A DNA stretch of 64,000 nt from DATBGO01 sp963840095 (GTDB lineage Bacteria > Actinomycetota > Actinomycetes > Streptosporangiales > Streptosporangiaceae): NCBI GenBank assembly GCA_963840095.1, contig CAWIXN010000005.1, positions 1,426,001 through 1,490,000 on the forward strand, given 5' to 3'. A model generated the notes under the pieces. The model was not told the DNA's origin. It saw only the letters and a list, made by a program, of their open reading frames with translations, and searched no databases. Positions 18,785 to 27,183 of the stretch are shown piece by piece. The stretch's first letter is position 1; every line of letters begins with the position of its first letter. The position numbers and the translations under genes were made by a program.

Positions 18785-19546
18785 TCAGGCGATACTGAGG
18801 CCTCCGTCGACGGGCAGCGTGACGCCGGTCACGTAACGCGCGGCGTCCGAGGCGAGGAACACGATGACGGCGGCGATCTCGGCCGCCTCGCCCTGCCGCT
18901 TGGCCGGGATCAGACCGAGGAAACGGTCGACATAGCCGGGCGGGTATGCCTGCGTCATCTCGGAGCCGAAGAAGCCAGGGGCTACCGCGTTGACCCTGAT
19001 CCCCTTGCGCGAGGTCCACTGGGCCGCGAGGTCACGGGTGAGCCCCAGCAGGCCGGCCTTGGACGCGGCATAGGCGGCCTGCGGCAACCCCGCGGTCACG
19101 ATGCCGAGCACGCTCGACACATTGACGATCGACGAGCCCGGCCGCATCACCCGCGCGGCGGCCTGCGCCATCCAGTAGCAGCCTTCCAGGTTCGTCTCCA
19201 GAACCGACCGAAACTCCTCGGGCGTTTCGATCGAGGCGGGGACGGCGCTGCCCACACCGGCGTTGTTGACCAGGATGTCGACCCGGCCGAGCGTCGCAAC
19301 GGTCCGATCGATCAGCCGGCGGCACTCTTCGGGGCGCCGCACGTCGGTCGGCACGGCGAGCGCGCGCCGCCCGGCCGCTTCGACAAGCTTGCTGGTGTCG
19401 GCCAGCCGCTGCGCGCGACGGGCCCCGAGCGCGACGTCGGCGCCGGCCTCCGCGAGCGCGCGGGCGGCGGCCACGCCCAGCCCGGAGGAGGCCCCGGTTA
19501 CCACGGCGACCTTGCCATCAAGTTGAAACAATCCGAGCACGGTCAT
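18785..19546 (-). CDS. SDR-family oxidoreductase
   Basis: This 253-residue classical short-chain dehydrogenase has the NAD(P) motif TGASSGLG, the NNAG motif (NNAGVGS), and the catalytic YxxxK in AYAASKAGLLG. The Arg after the first strand region (ARRAQR) suggests NADP preference. The C-terminus LPVDGGLSIA is typical of 3-oxoacyl-ACP-reductase-like SDRs. Substrate is not known. The next gene upstream on the strand (19564-19827) is 17 bp away, so they may be co-transcribed. Confidence 0.9.
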   Translation of the reverse strand: MTVLGLFQLDGKVAVVTGASSGLGVAAARALAEAGADVALGARRAQRLADTSKLVEAAGRRALAVPTDVRRPEECRRLIDRTVATLGRVDILVNNAGVGSAVPASIETPEEFRSVLETNLEGCYWMAQAAARVMRPGSSIVNVSSVLGIVTAGLPQAAYAASKAGLLGLTRDLAAQWTSRKGIRVNAVAPGFFGSEMTQAYPPGYVDRFLGLIPAKRQGEAAEIAAVIVFLASDAARYVTGVTLPVDGGLSIA

Positions 19547-19563
19547 CGATGCACACCCCAGGA

Positions 19564-19827
19564 CTATCCCAGATAGTAATCAGATGGCATTGGCATGAGC
19601 CTCGACTTGATCCGGGCCGCCGGGCGCTCGGCGCAACGCTCGGCCTCGGCTCGTGACTCATGCAGGTGCCCGCATAGCCCGCAGAGATCCTCGGCCGCAT
19701 CGCTATCGGTGATCTGCACTGGGCCTTCCGGCGTATCCGGCCACGCAGGAGGCGGCGCGGCGAGGTAGGCGATCGGGCTCTTTCCGGCCGCTATCGCTGG
19801 CGTTCTGCCAGCTGGTTGTGTTCCCAT
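19564..19827 (-). CDS. small Cys-rich hypothetical protein
   Basis: This is an 87-residue protein of unknown function. Its C-terminal half carries a compact CGLCGHLHESRAEAERC pattern (C-x2-C-x2-H-x9-C) that could bind one zinc, followed by a basic stretch. The N-terminal half is rich in Ala and Pro. The ATG at 19827 is preceded by AAGGAGG at ideal spacing, which is the main evidence that it is expressed. It ends 17 bp before the SDR gene on the same strand. Confidence 0.6.
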   Translation of the reverse strand: MGTQPAGRTPAIAAGKSPIAYLAAPPPAWPDTPEGPVQITDSDAAEDLCGLCGHLHESRAEAERCAERPAARIKSRLMPMPSDYYLG

Positions 19828-19930
19828 CACGACCTCCTTCGACCCCACGCCGAGGGCAGCGCCCTGCGACGTTAGTGCGAACTCTTGGCCTGACGGTTCT
19901 GGGTGCCTAGGGCAGAATGGGCCTGTAAAT

Positions 19931-19946
19931 AAGGGCCAAAGACCTT
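19931..19946. promoter_or_regulatory. candidate DevR/DosR-like palindrome upstream of glgP
   Basis: AAGGGCCAAAGACCTT is an imperfect palindrome (arms of 6 matching at 5 positions, 4-base centre). On the minus strand it reads AAGGTCTTTGGCCCTT, close to dormancy-regulator boxes and similar to the element at 18738-18750. It is 57 bp before the glgP ATG and about 100 bp before the divergent small gene. Confidence 0.35.
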
Positions 19947-19963
19947 AAGTCAAGTCACAACTA

Positions 19964-19980
19964 CCCACTTCAGAGGTGGG
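19964..19980. other. 7-bp stem, 3-base loop hairpin in glgP leader
   Basis: CCCACTT-CAG-AGGTGGG forms a tight stem (one G-T pair) 23 bases before the glgP start. The surrounding sequence (ACTACCC before, TGGTACGAGG after) resembles the subterminal hairpins at the ends of IS200/IS605 elements. No transposase or TnpB is adjacent, so it may be a relic or a leader structure. Confidence 0.4.
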
Positions 19981-20003
19981 TGGTACGAGGTTAGATTCGG
20001 TTC

Positions 20004-22523
20004 ATGATGTCCATAGGACCTAGGCCGTCGGGCCGGTGGGTGGGTAACACGCTGGCCGATTTCGAGCGGGACCTCGTTGACAACCTGTGTTACGAGCGAG
20101 GGACAACGGTGGAGTCGGCGAGCGCCCACGACGCCTACTGGACACTCGCCGTCACCATCCGCGACCGGCTCGCCGATCGCCGGGCCAGGACGGCGGAGGC
20201 GCACTATGCGACCAACCCGAAGTTCGTCTACTACCTGTCGGCGGAGTACATGCTGGGGCGCCAGCTCTGGCAGAACGCGATCTACACCGGCACCGCCGAC
20301 CTGGCCCGCCGGGCGTTTGCCAGCATCGGCGTCTCGGTCGGCGACCTGGCCCTGCTTGATGTGGAGCCAGGACTGGGGAACGGGGGCCTCGGGCGGCTGG
20401 CCGCCTGCCTGCTCGACTCGCTGGCGACCCTCGACATACCGGCGGTGGGCTACGGCATCCGCTATGAGTTCGGCATCTTCAAGCAGGTTTTCGAGAATGG
20501 CCAGCAGGTCGAGCATCCAGACGACTGGACCTTCTACGGCAATCCGTGGGAATTCCCGGCCCCCGACCACCGGCAGGTCGTCGGGTTCTATGGCCGCACC
20601 GAGCCGGTGGATGACGATCAGGGCGGGCGGCGGGCCCGCTGGGTGCCGGATGAGACCGTGCGCGGCGAACCCAGCCACATGCTAGTCCCGGGCTATGGCA
20701 CCGAGACGGTCAACATCATCCGGCTGTGGCAGGCCCGCGCTGGCCGGGAGTCGTTTGACCTGGCCCTGTTCAACGCCGGGCATTACGCGGAGGCCGTCGA
20801 GGCGCGGATGCGCGCGGAACACCTCACCAAGGTGCTGTACCCCAGCGACAGCACGCCGGCCGGCCGGGAGCTGCGGCTCAAGCAGCAGTACTTCATGGTC
20901 TCCTGCTCGCTGCGGGACATCATCCGCCGGTTCCGGTTCCGCAACAGCGACTGGGGAGATTTCCCCGACAAGGTCGTCATCCAGCTCAACGACACCCACC
21001 CGGTGCTGGCCATACCCGAGCTCATGCGCCTGCTCGTCGACGAATACGGGGTCGGCTGGGAGCAGGCCTGGTCCATCACCCGCCGCTGCTTCGCCTACAC
21101 CTGTCACACGCTGCTGCCCGAAGCGCTTGAGACCTGGCCGGTCCCGATGTTCGGGCGACTGCTGCCGCGCCACCTGGAGATCATCTACGCGCTCAATCAG
21201 TCCTTCCTGGACGACGTGCGTGCCCGCCACCCAGGCGACGACGAGCGCATCGCCCGGCTATCGTTCATCGAGGAGACCCCGGAGCGCCGGGTGCGGATGG
21301 CCAACCTGGCGGTCGCCGGGAGTTTCGCCGTCAACGGCGTGGCGGAGCTGCAATCGCAGCTGCTCACCCAGACGACGCTGCGGGACCTCGCGGCCTTGTG
21401 GCCCGGCAAGTTCCTCAACGTGACCAACGGCGTCAGCCCCCGCCGGTTCCTGCGCCTGGCCAACCCGCGCCTGTCCGCTCTGATCACCGCCCGGCTGGGG
21501 GACGAGCGATGGCTGACCGACCTCGACCGGTTGCGGGAGCTCGAGGCTTTCGCCGGCGAAGCCGGGTTCCGGGCGCAGTGGCGCGAGGTGAAACGGCGGA
21601 ACAAGCTCGACCTGGCCGCCCATGCCCTGGCCACTACCGGCGTCACGGTCGACCCCGACTCGGTGTTTGACGTGATGGTCAAGCGGATGCATGAGTACAA
21701 GCGCCAGGTCCTCAAACTGCTGCGCGTCGTTACGGTGTACAACCGGATCAAGGCGGATCCGGCCGCCGCCGTGACGCCCTGCACGATCATCTTCGCCGCC
21801 AAGGCGGCGCCGAGCTACCAGCAAGCGAAGCGCATCATCAAGCTGGTCAACTCGGTCGCCTCGGTGGTCAACGCCGACCCCGATGTGGCCGGCCGGATCA
21901 AGGTCGTCTTCCTCCCCGACTACAACGTCTCGATCAGCGAACTCGTGGTGCCCGCCAGCAATATTTCCGAGCAGATCTCGCTGGCCGGGAAAGAGGCCTC
22001 CGGCACCGGCAACATGAAACTCGCCCTCAACGGGGCCATCACCATCGGCACACTCGACGGCGCCAACGTCGAGATCCGCGACCGCGTCGGCGCCGAGAAC
22101 TTCTTCCTCTTCGGCCTCACCGCCGACGAGGCCGTTGCCCTCAGGCAAGCGGGCTACTCCCCCGATAGCTACTACCGCGGCGACGCCGAACTCCAGGAGG
22201 CCATCGACGCCATCGGCTCGGTGGCCTTCTCCGGCGGGGACCGCGACGCCGCCGAGCCGGTCATTGCCTCACTCCTCGAACGGGACGAGTACATGGTTCT
22301 GGCCGACTACCGGTCCTACACCGACTGCTGCGACCGGATCGGCCCGGCCTGGGCCGATCAAGATCAGTGGAGCCGGATGTCGATCATGAACACGGCGCGC
22401 TCCGGCTATTTCTCCTCCGACCGGACCGCTCGCGACTACTGCGGTGACATCTGGCACGTCGAGCCGGTGCCCGTAGCCGCGGACGGGGCGGTCAGCTCGC
22501 CCTTTCCCCGCCCGGGCACCTGA
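20004..22523 (+). CDS. glgP: glycogen/alpha-glucan phosphorylase GlgP
   Basis: This 839-residue enzyme releases glucose-1-phosphate from alpha-1,4-glucan ends and uses PLP. Conserved blocks: EYMLGRQLWQNAI, GNGGLGRLAACLLDSLATL, GYGIRYEFGIF, VIQLNDTHPVLAIPELMR, NVTNGVSPRRF, and the PLP-site segment EASGTGNMKLALNGA with the Schiff-base Lys. Length is normal for the family. GAGG lies 13 bases before the ATG, so initiation looks weak; a second ATG follows immediately. It is convergent with glgX, 39 bp between stops, so the enzymes meet functionally but not in one transcript. Confidence 0.96.
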   Translation: MMSIGPRPSGRWVGNTLADFERDLVDNLCYERGTTVESASAHDAYWTLAVTIRDRLADRRARTAEAHYATNPKFVYYLSAEYMLGRQLWQNAIYTGTADLARRAFASIGVSVGDLALLDVEPGLGNGGLGRLAACLLDSLATLDIPAVGYGIRYEFGIFKQVFENGQQVEHPDDWTFYGNPWEFPAPDHRQVVGFYGRTEPVDDDQGGRRARWVPDETVRGEPSHMLVPGYGTETVNIIRLWQARAGRESFDLALFNAGHYAEAVEARMRAEHLTKVLYPSDSTPAGRELRLKQQYFMVSCSLRDIIRRFRFRNSDWGDFPDKVVIQLNDTHPVLAIPELMRLLVDEYGVGWEQAWSITRRCFAYTCHTLLPEALETWPVPMFGRLLPRHLEIIYALNQSFLDDVRARHPGDDERIARLSFIEETPERRVRMANLAVAGSFAVNGVAELQSQLLTQTTLRDLAALWPGKFLNVTNGVSPRRFLRLANPRLSALITARLGDERWLTDLDRLRELEAFAGEAGFRAQWREVKRRNKLDLAAHALATTGVTVDPDSVFDVMVKRMHEYKRQVLKLLRVVTVYNRIKADPAAAVTPCTIIFAAKAAPSYQQAKRIIKLVNSVASVVNADPDVAGRIKVVFLPDYNVSISELVVPASNISEQISLAGKEASGTGNMKLALNGAITIGTLDGANVEIRDRVGAENFFLFGLTADEAVALRQAGYSPDSYYRGDAELQEAIDAIGSVAFSGGDRDAAEPVIASLLERDEYMVLADYRSYTDCCDRIGPAWADQDQWSRMSIMNTARSGYFSSDRTARDYCGDIWHVEPVPVAADGAVSSPFPRPGT

Positions 22524-22562
22524 GCAGCGCCGCCGCCCGCGAGCCGGTCCTGGCCCGGATCT

Positions 22563-24671
22563 TCACCGACTGGCCAGCTGGGCGAGAAGCAGGACGAACG
22601 AGCGCGGGCCGATGGCCTGTTGGCCGCCTGCGCCGATCTCGGCGGAGTCCGCAGCGCCGGTCGGCTCGCTGAGATCGAAGCTGTCCACCTCGGCGCGCCA
22701 GGAGTGTCGCTTTCCTACCTCGGGGATGGTGAAGGTGACCGGCAGCGGCGCTCCGTTGACGAGGATGAGCAGGTCGTCGTCGAGCATGGGCCGACCATAT
22801 GTGTCGAGGTCTGGCGCGACTGTGCCGTCGATGTAGACGGCCATTGACTTACTGCCGGGGGAATCCCAGTCGGCGGCCGTCATCGCGCGGCCCGCCGGGG
22901 TGAACCACACGGCGTAGCCAGGATCTGCCAGGTAGGCGCCGTGGCGCAGCGCCGGGTGCGCGCGGCGCACGGCGATCAGCTGGCGGGTGAACTCGGTCAG
23001 GCCGGCGTCGGCGGCGTCCCAGTCGAACCAGGACGTGGAGTTGTCCTGGCAGTAGGCGTTGTTGTTGCCACCCTGAGTGCGGCCGAGTTCGTCGCCGCCG
23101 AGGATCATCGGCACGCCGCGGGACAGCAGCAGCGTGCCGAGCAGCGCGCGTGCCTGGCGGGCGCGCAGCGCGAGAATCTCCGGGTCGTCGACCGGGCCCT
23201 CCACGCCACAGTTCCACGACCGGTTGTCGTCGCTCCCGTCCCGGTTGTCCTCGCCGTTGGCCTCGTTGTGCTTGCTGTTGTAGGAGACCAGGTCGCGCAA
23301 GGTGAACCCGTCGTGCGCGGTAATGAAGTTGAGCGAGGATCTTGGCCGGCGCGCGGCGCCGTACAGGTCGGAGGACCCGGCAATCCGGGTGGCGAAGTCA
23401 GGCAGCACTCCGTCGTTGCCGCGCCAGAAGTCGCGGACGGTATCGCGATAACGGCCGTTCCACTCCCGCCACAGGGCCGGGAACCGGCCCACGCTGTAAC
23501 TGTCGGGCAGGCCGACGTCCCAGGGCTCGGCGATCAGCTTGATCTGCGAGATGACCGGGTCCTGCGCGACGATGCTGAGGAACGCGGCCAGCCGGTCGAA
23601 ATTACCCCGCTCGCGGGCGAGCGTGGTGGCGAGGTCGAAGCGGAAGCCGTCCACGTGCATCTCGCTGACCCAATAACGCAGTGAATCGGTGATCATGCGC
23701 AGGCAGGTCGGGTTGTCGGCGTTGACTGAGTTGCCGGTGCCCGTGGTATCCACGTAACGGCGCAGGTCGTCCGGCGCGAGCCGGTAGTAACCCGGGTTGT
23801 CCAGGCCACGGAAGCACAAGGTCGGGCCCAGGTGGCTGCCCTCGGCCGTGTGGTTGAACACCACATCAAGCAGCACCTCCAGCCCCGCCGCGTGCAGCGC
23901 CTGGACCATCGCCTTGAACTCCGCGACCTGCCCGCCTGCCCGGCCAGCCCGCACCGCCGCCGAGTAGCCGTCATGCGGGGCGAAGAAGCCGATGGTGTTG
24001 TAGCCCCAGTAGTTGGTCAGGCCGCGCGCGGCCAGATGCCCGTGCCCGACGAACTGGTGGACGGGCAGCAGCTCGACCGCGCTCACCCCGAGGCCGGCCA
24101 GGTACTCGAGCACGGGCGGGGACGCCAGCCCGGCGTACGTTCCCCGCAGCTCCGGCGGCACATCACGGCGCGTCTGGGTGAACCCCTTGACGTGCAGTTC
24201 ATAGATGATCGTGTCGCGGTACGGGGTGCCGAGCTGCCGGTCGGCACCCCACGCGAAGGACGGATCGACCACCAGCGACCGCAGCATGGCCGGCGCCGAG
24301 TCGAGGCCGCTCCGTCCGTCAGGGTCACCGGGCGGGTAGCCGAACAGGCTCTCACCCCAGGTCAGCTCGCCCTCGGTCGCCTTGGCATACGGGTCGAGCA
24401 GGAGCTTCGCCGGGTTGCAGCGCAGCCCCCGGGCCGGATCATATGGCCCCACCACCCGGTAGCCATACCGCTGGCCGGTGCGGACTCCCCGCACGAACCC
24501 GTGCCATACGCCGTCATCGAACACCGGCAGCGGCAGATGCGTTTCGCCGCCGGCCGCGTCGAACAGGCACAGCACCACCCGCTTGGCAGTTTCCGACGCT
24601 ACCGCGAAATTGGTGCCGGACTCGTCGGGCGTGGCACCCAGGGGTGCCGGCCGTCCCGGCCAGATCTCCAT
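22563..24671 (-). CDS. glgX: glycogen debranching enzyme GlgX
   Basis: This 702-residue enzyme of the GlgX/isoamylase type hydrolyses the alpha-1,6 links of phosphorylase-trimmed branches. It begins with a CBM48 domain (GATPDESGTNFAVAS), then a GH13_11 barrel. Landmarks are YELHVKGFT, NYWGYNTIGFFAPH, VDGFRFDLATTLARE (nucleophile Asp), IAEPWDVG (acid Glu), ITAHDGFTLRDLVSYN and the debrancher-specific HNEANGEDNRDGSDDN. Length is typical. The ribosome site before the ATG is weak (GAGGCGG). With GlgP it allows full breakdown of glycogen to glucose-1-phosphate and maltodextrins. Confidence 0.96.
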   Translation of the reverse strand: MEIWPGRPAPLGATPDESGTNFAVASETAKRVVLCLFDAAGGETHLPLPVFDDGVWHGFVRGVRTGQRYGYRVVGPYDPARGLRCNPAKLLLDPYAKATEGELTWGESLFGYPPGDPDGRSGLDSAPAMLRSLVVDPSFAWGADRQLGTPYRDTIIYELHVKGFTQTRRDVPPELRGTYAGLASPPVLEYLAGLGVSAVELLPVHQFVGHGHLAARGLTNYWGYNTIGFFAPHDGYSAAVRAGRAGGQVAEFKAMVQALHAAGLEVLLDVVFNHTAEGSHLGPTLCFRGLDNPGYYRLAPDDLRRYVDTTGTGNSVNADNPTCLRMITDSLRYWVSEMHVDGFRFDLATTLARERGNFDRLAAFLSIVAQDPVISQIKLIAEPWDVGLPDSYSVGRFPALWREWNGRYRDTVRDFWRGNDGVLPDFATRIAGSSDLYGAARRPRSSLNFITAHDGFTLRDLVSYNSKHNEANGEDNRDGSDDNRSWNCGVEGPVDDPEILALRARQARALLGTLLLSRGVPMILGGDELGRTQGGNNNAYCQDNSTSWFDWDAADAGLTEFTRQLIAVRRAHPALRHGAYLADPGYAVWFTPAGRAMTAADWDSPGSKSMAVYIDGTVAPDLDTYGRPMLDDDLLILVNGAPLPVTFTIPEVGKRHSWRAEVDSFDLSEPTGAADSAEIGAGGQQAIGPRSFVLLLAQLASR

Positions 24672-24794
24672 AACACCGCCTCAGGCAGGCCGAGCGGGTC
24701 AGGCCCGTCATCTCGTTATAGCAAGCCGTGACGATGCAACCTACCCGTGCTGCGCGCAGATTTCGCGGCGGGTGGTACTGGGTCAGGCCGACAT

Positions 24795-24816
24795 TTTGCG
24801 GACGGCTGTCCGCAAA
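24795..24816. promoter_or_regulatory. inverted repeat, candidate IclR operator O1
   Basis: Two perfect 9-bp arms, TTTGCGGAC and GTCCGCAAA, flank GGCT. The half-sites CGGAC and GTCCG recur in O2 and O3. It lies 169 bp upstream of the iclR-type gene and 124 bp upstream of the divergent glgX start. Confidence 0.55.
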
Positions 24817-24908
24817 CTGGCCATTTTGCAGTCTGAGCGGAAGCGTGGCCGGTCCGGCGGGCGCTGTCAAGGGGCACTCCGTTCCGCATCACCAGCGATT
24901 TAGCACCG

Positions 24909-24927
24909 TTGTCCGCTATACGGACAA
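24909..24927. promoter_or_regulatory. inverted repeat, candidate IclR operator O2
   Basis: TTGTCCG and CGGACAA form a perfect 7-bp inverted repeat around CTATA, 57 bp before the IclR start. The form GTCCG-N5-CGGAC is shared with O3 in front of the CoA-transferase gene, which points to autoregulation and co-regulation. Confidence 0.6.
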
Positions 24928-24984
24928 ACTCGCCGGATCACGCTACAGTCGGTTGCGTCGCTAATCAGCCCCAGGGGAGCCCGC

Positions 24985-25812
24985 ATGGTTCGCCGTGACG
25001 CAAGCCCGGATTTCATCGAGGCACTGGCCCGGGGCCTCGACGTGATCCGGGTCTTTCAGCCGCGCCAGCCGGTCATGTCGCTGGCCGCGGTGGCCGGCGC
25101 GGCCGGGCTGGCCCGGCCCACCGCCCGGCGGATCCTGCTGACCCTGGAGCTTCTGGGCTATGTGCGGGTCACCGCCGGCGGCTTCGAGCTCACCCCGCGC
25201 GTACTTGAGCTGGGCATGACCTACCTGCTGTCCCGCAACCTGTGGGAGGTGGCCCGGCCGCACCTGGAGCGGCTGGTGACGCAGACGCATGAGTCCTCCT
25301 CCATCGCCCAGCTGGACGGCCCGGACATCGTCTACGTGGCCCGGGTGGCCGTGCCGAAGATCATCGCGCTGGCGGTGACCATCGGAACCCGCTTCCCGGC
25401 CATGCCGACCTCACTGGGCAAGGTGCTGCTGGCCGCGCTCCCGGCCGGGGAAGCAGAGCGGGTGCTGGCCGAGCCGAGCAGGTCACCGGTCGCCGCCCGC
25501 TGGCAGCCGGGACCCGCCGAGCGGGCCGCGGAACTGCGCGCGGTGCGGGCCCGCGGCTGGTCGCTCACCGACGAGCAGCTCGCCGCCGGAGTCCGCTCGG
25601 TGGCCGCGCCGCTGCGGGACGGCGACGGGACGGTCATCGCGGCGCTGAATGTCACGGTGCACGCCGCCGAGACGCCGGTGGAGATCCTGACCGGCCAGTA
25701 CCTGCCGCTGCTGCTGGCCACGGCCGGGGCAATCAGCGCCGACTGGGCCGCCTGCCAGTCGGCGCCGGAGGTCACCGTCCCCGCTGCGGCCCTGCCGACC
25801 ATCAGCGCCTGA
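24985..25812 (+). CDS. IclR-family transcriptional regulator
   Basis: This 275-residue protein has an N-terminal winged HTH (about 10-72: SLARGLDVI-like IEALARGLDVIRVF, then ARPTARRILLTLELLGYV) and a C-terminal IclR effector domain (about 90-260: SSIAQLDGPDIVYVARV, GTRFPAMPTSLGKVLLAAL, SLTDEQLAAGVRSVAAPL). The N-terminus SPDFIEALARGLDV is like the PcaR/PobR branch, which responds to aromatic or organic acids. GGGGAG lies upstream of the ATG. The palindromes around it and before the next gene suggest it controls itself and the downstream CoA-transferase/lyase pair. Confidence 0.93.
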   Translation: MVRRDASPDFIEALARGLDVIRVFQPRQPVMSLAAVAGAAGLARPTARRILLTLELLGYVRVTAGGFELTPRVLELGMTYLLSRNLWEVARPHLERLVTQTHESSSIAQLDGPDIVYVARVAVPKIIALAVTIGTRFPAMPTSLGKVLLAALPAGEAERVLAEPSRSPVAARWQPGPAERAAELRAVRARGWSLTDEQLAAGVRSVAAPLRDGDGTVIAALNVTVHAAETPVEILTGQYLPLLLATAGAISADWAACQSAPEVTVPAAALPTISA

Positions 25813-25842
25813 GGCCAGCCCTCGGTAGCCTGGGCAGCCTGG

Positions 25843-25878
25843 ACGGGGTTGGCGGGGTTGACGGGGTTGACGGGGTTG
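25843..25878. repeat. 9-bp tandem repeat between regulator and CoA-transferase
   Basis: Four copies of the 9-bp unit ACGGGGTTG (second copy with one change) are followed by degenerate copies ending near 25920. The tract lies between the regulator stop and operator O3, changing the distance between them in units of about one DNA turn. Confidence 0.85.
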
Positions 25879-25944
25879 ACCCGGCCTTGACGGCCTTGAC
25901 AGCGCTTGACAGCGCACTGAGCCAGCAGCGAGACTGCCGACTAC

Positions 25945-25970
25945 CGGACGCTTGTCCGACTAGCGGACAT
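25945..25970. promoter_or_regulatory. overlapping inverted repeats, candidate IclR operator O3
   Basis: The order CGGAC-N4-GTCCG-N5-CGGAC combines the arrangements of O1 and O2 in one element. The right half is TTGTCCG-ACTAG-CGGACAT. It ends 19 bp before the CoA-transferase start, a position suited to repression. Confidence 0.6.
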
Positions 25971-25989
25971 AAGGATGAGCGGAGCGCCT

Positions 25990-27183
25990 ATGAGCCAGCC
26001 AGCCGCCCGACCGGCCGGGCCGCTGTCGGGCCTGCTGGTGGCCGATTTCTCCCGGGTGCTGGCCGGGCCGTACTGCACCATGCTGCTGGCCGACCTCGGC
26101 GCGGACGTGATCAAGGTGGAAAGCCCGGCCGGGGACGATACCCGCCGCTGGGTGCCGCCGGTCACCAGCGACGGTCGTTCTACGTATTTCCTGTCCATCA
26201 ACCGCAACAAGCGGTCGGTCGCCCTGGACCTGCGCGAGGCGGGCGACCTGGCCGCGGCGCAGGAACTGGCCCGGCGGGCGGACGTGTTCGTGCAGAACTT
26301 CAAGCCCGGCGGGCTGGCCAGGTTCGGGCTGGACTATGCCTGCGTCAGCGCCGGCAACCCGGGCATCATCTACGCCTCGATCAGCGGCTTCGGCTCCGGC
26401 GGGGGCAAGGACCTGCCGGGCTACGACCTGATGGTGCAGGCCATGTCCGGGCTGATGAGCCTGACCGGGGACCCGGCCGGACCGCCGTTCCGCGCTGGGA
26501 TGTCGGTGTTCGACGTCATCGCCGGCCTGCACTCGACGATGGGCATCCTGGCCGCCCTGTTCCACCGGGCCGCGACCGGCGAGGGCCAGCATGTCGAGGC
26601 CAACCTGATGTCCTCGGCACTGTCCGGAATGGTGAACCAGACCAGCGCCTGGGTGGCGGGCGGGGTGGTCCCGTACCGGATGGGCAACTCCCACCCCAGC
26701 CTGTTCCCCTACGAGCCGCTGCCGACCGGTGACGGCGAGCTCATCGTGACCGCGGGAAATGACGCCCAGTTCAGCAAGCTCTGCGAGGTGATCGGCGCGC
26801 CGGAGCTGCCCGGCGACCCGCGGTTCGCCCACACCGCGGACCGGACGGCCAACCGGGACCAGCTCCGGCCGCTGCTCGCCGAGCGGCTGGCCCGCCGGAC
26901 CGCCGCCGAGTGGTTCACGGACCTGATCGCGGCCGGCGTGCCCTGCGGGCCCATCAACACGGTGGAGGGCGGCGTCGCGTTCGCCTCGCAGGTCGGGCTG
27001 GATCCCGTGGTGGTGGCCGGCCAGGGCGAGGCCGGGGTACGCAGCGTCCGGCACCCGCTGACCTTCTCCCGCACTCCCCCGCGCTACGATCTCCCGCCGC
27101 CGACGCTCGATGAGCACGGTGCGCAGATCCGGGCCTGGCTGACCGGTCCAGGTTTCACCGGGCAGGAGAAGATCACATCATGA
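25990..27183 (+). CDS. class III CoA-transferase (CaiB/BaiF family)
   Basis: This 397-residue enzyme moves CoA between carboxylic acids through an Asp-bound acyl anhydride. Landmarks: LVADFSRVLAGPYCTMLLADLGADVIKVE at the N-terminus, LDLREAGDL, then PGYDLMVQAMSGLMSLTG, whose Asp aligns with the catalytic Asp of formyl-CoA transferase, and VPCGPINTVEG near the end. The ATG at 25990 was chosen because GGAG lies 5 bases upstream; an ATG at 25975 has its purine run too close. Its stop overlaps the next gene as ATGA, so a CoA-ester made here is probably cleaved by the citrate-synthase-fold partner. Confidence 0.92.
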   Translation: MSQPAARPAGPLSGLLVADFSRVLAGPYCTMLLADLGADVIKVESPAGDDTRRWVPPVTSDGRSTYFLSINRNKRSVALDLREAGDLAAAQELARRADVFVQNFKPGGLARFGLDYACVSAGNPGIIYASISGFGSGGGKDLPGYDLMVQAMSGLMSLTGDPAGPPFRAGMSVFDVIAGLHSTMGILAALFHRAATGEGQHVEANLMSSALSGMVNQTSAWVAGGVVPYRMGNSHPSLFPYEPLPTGDGELIVTAGNDAQFSKLCEVIGAPELPGDPRFAHTADRTANRDQLRPLLAERLARRTAAEWFTDLIAAGVPCGPINTVEGGVAFASQVGLDPVVVAGQGEAGVRSVRHPLTFSRTPPRYDLPPPTLDEHGAQIRAWLTGPGFTGQEKITS

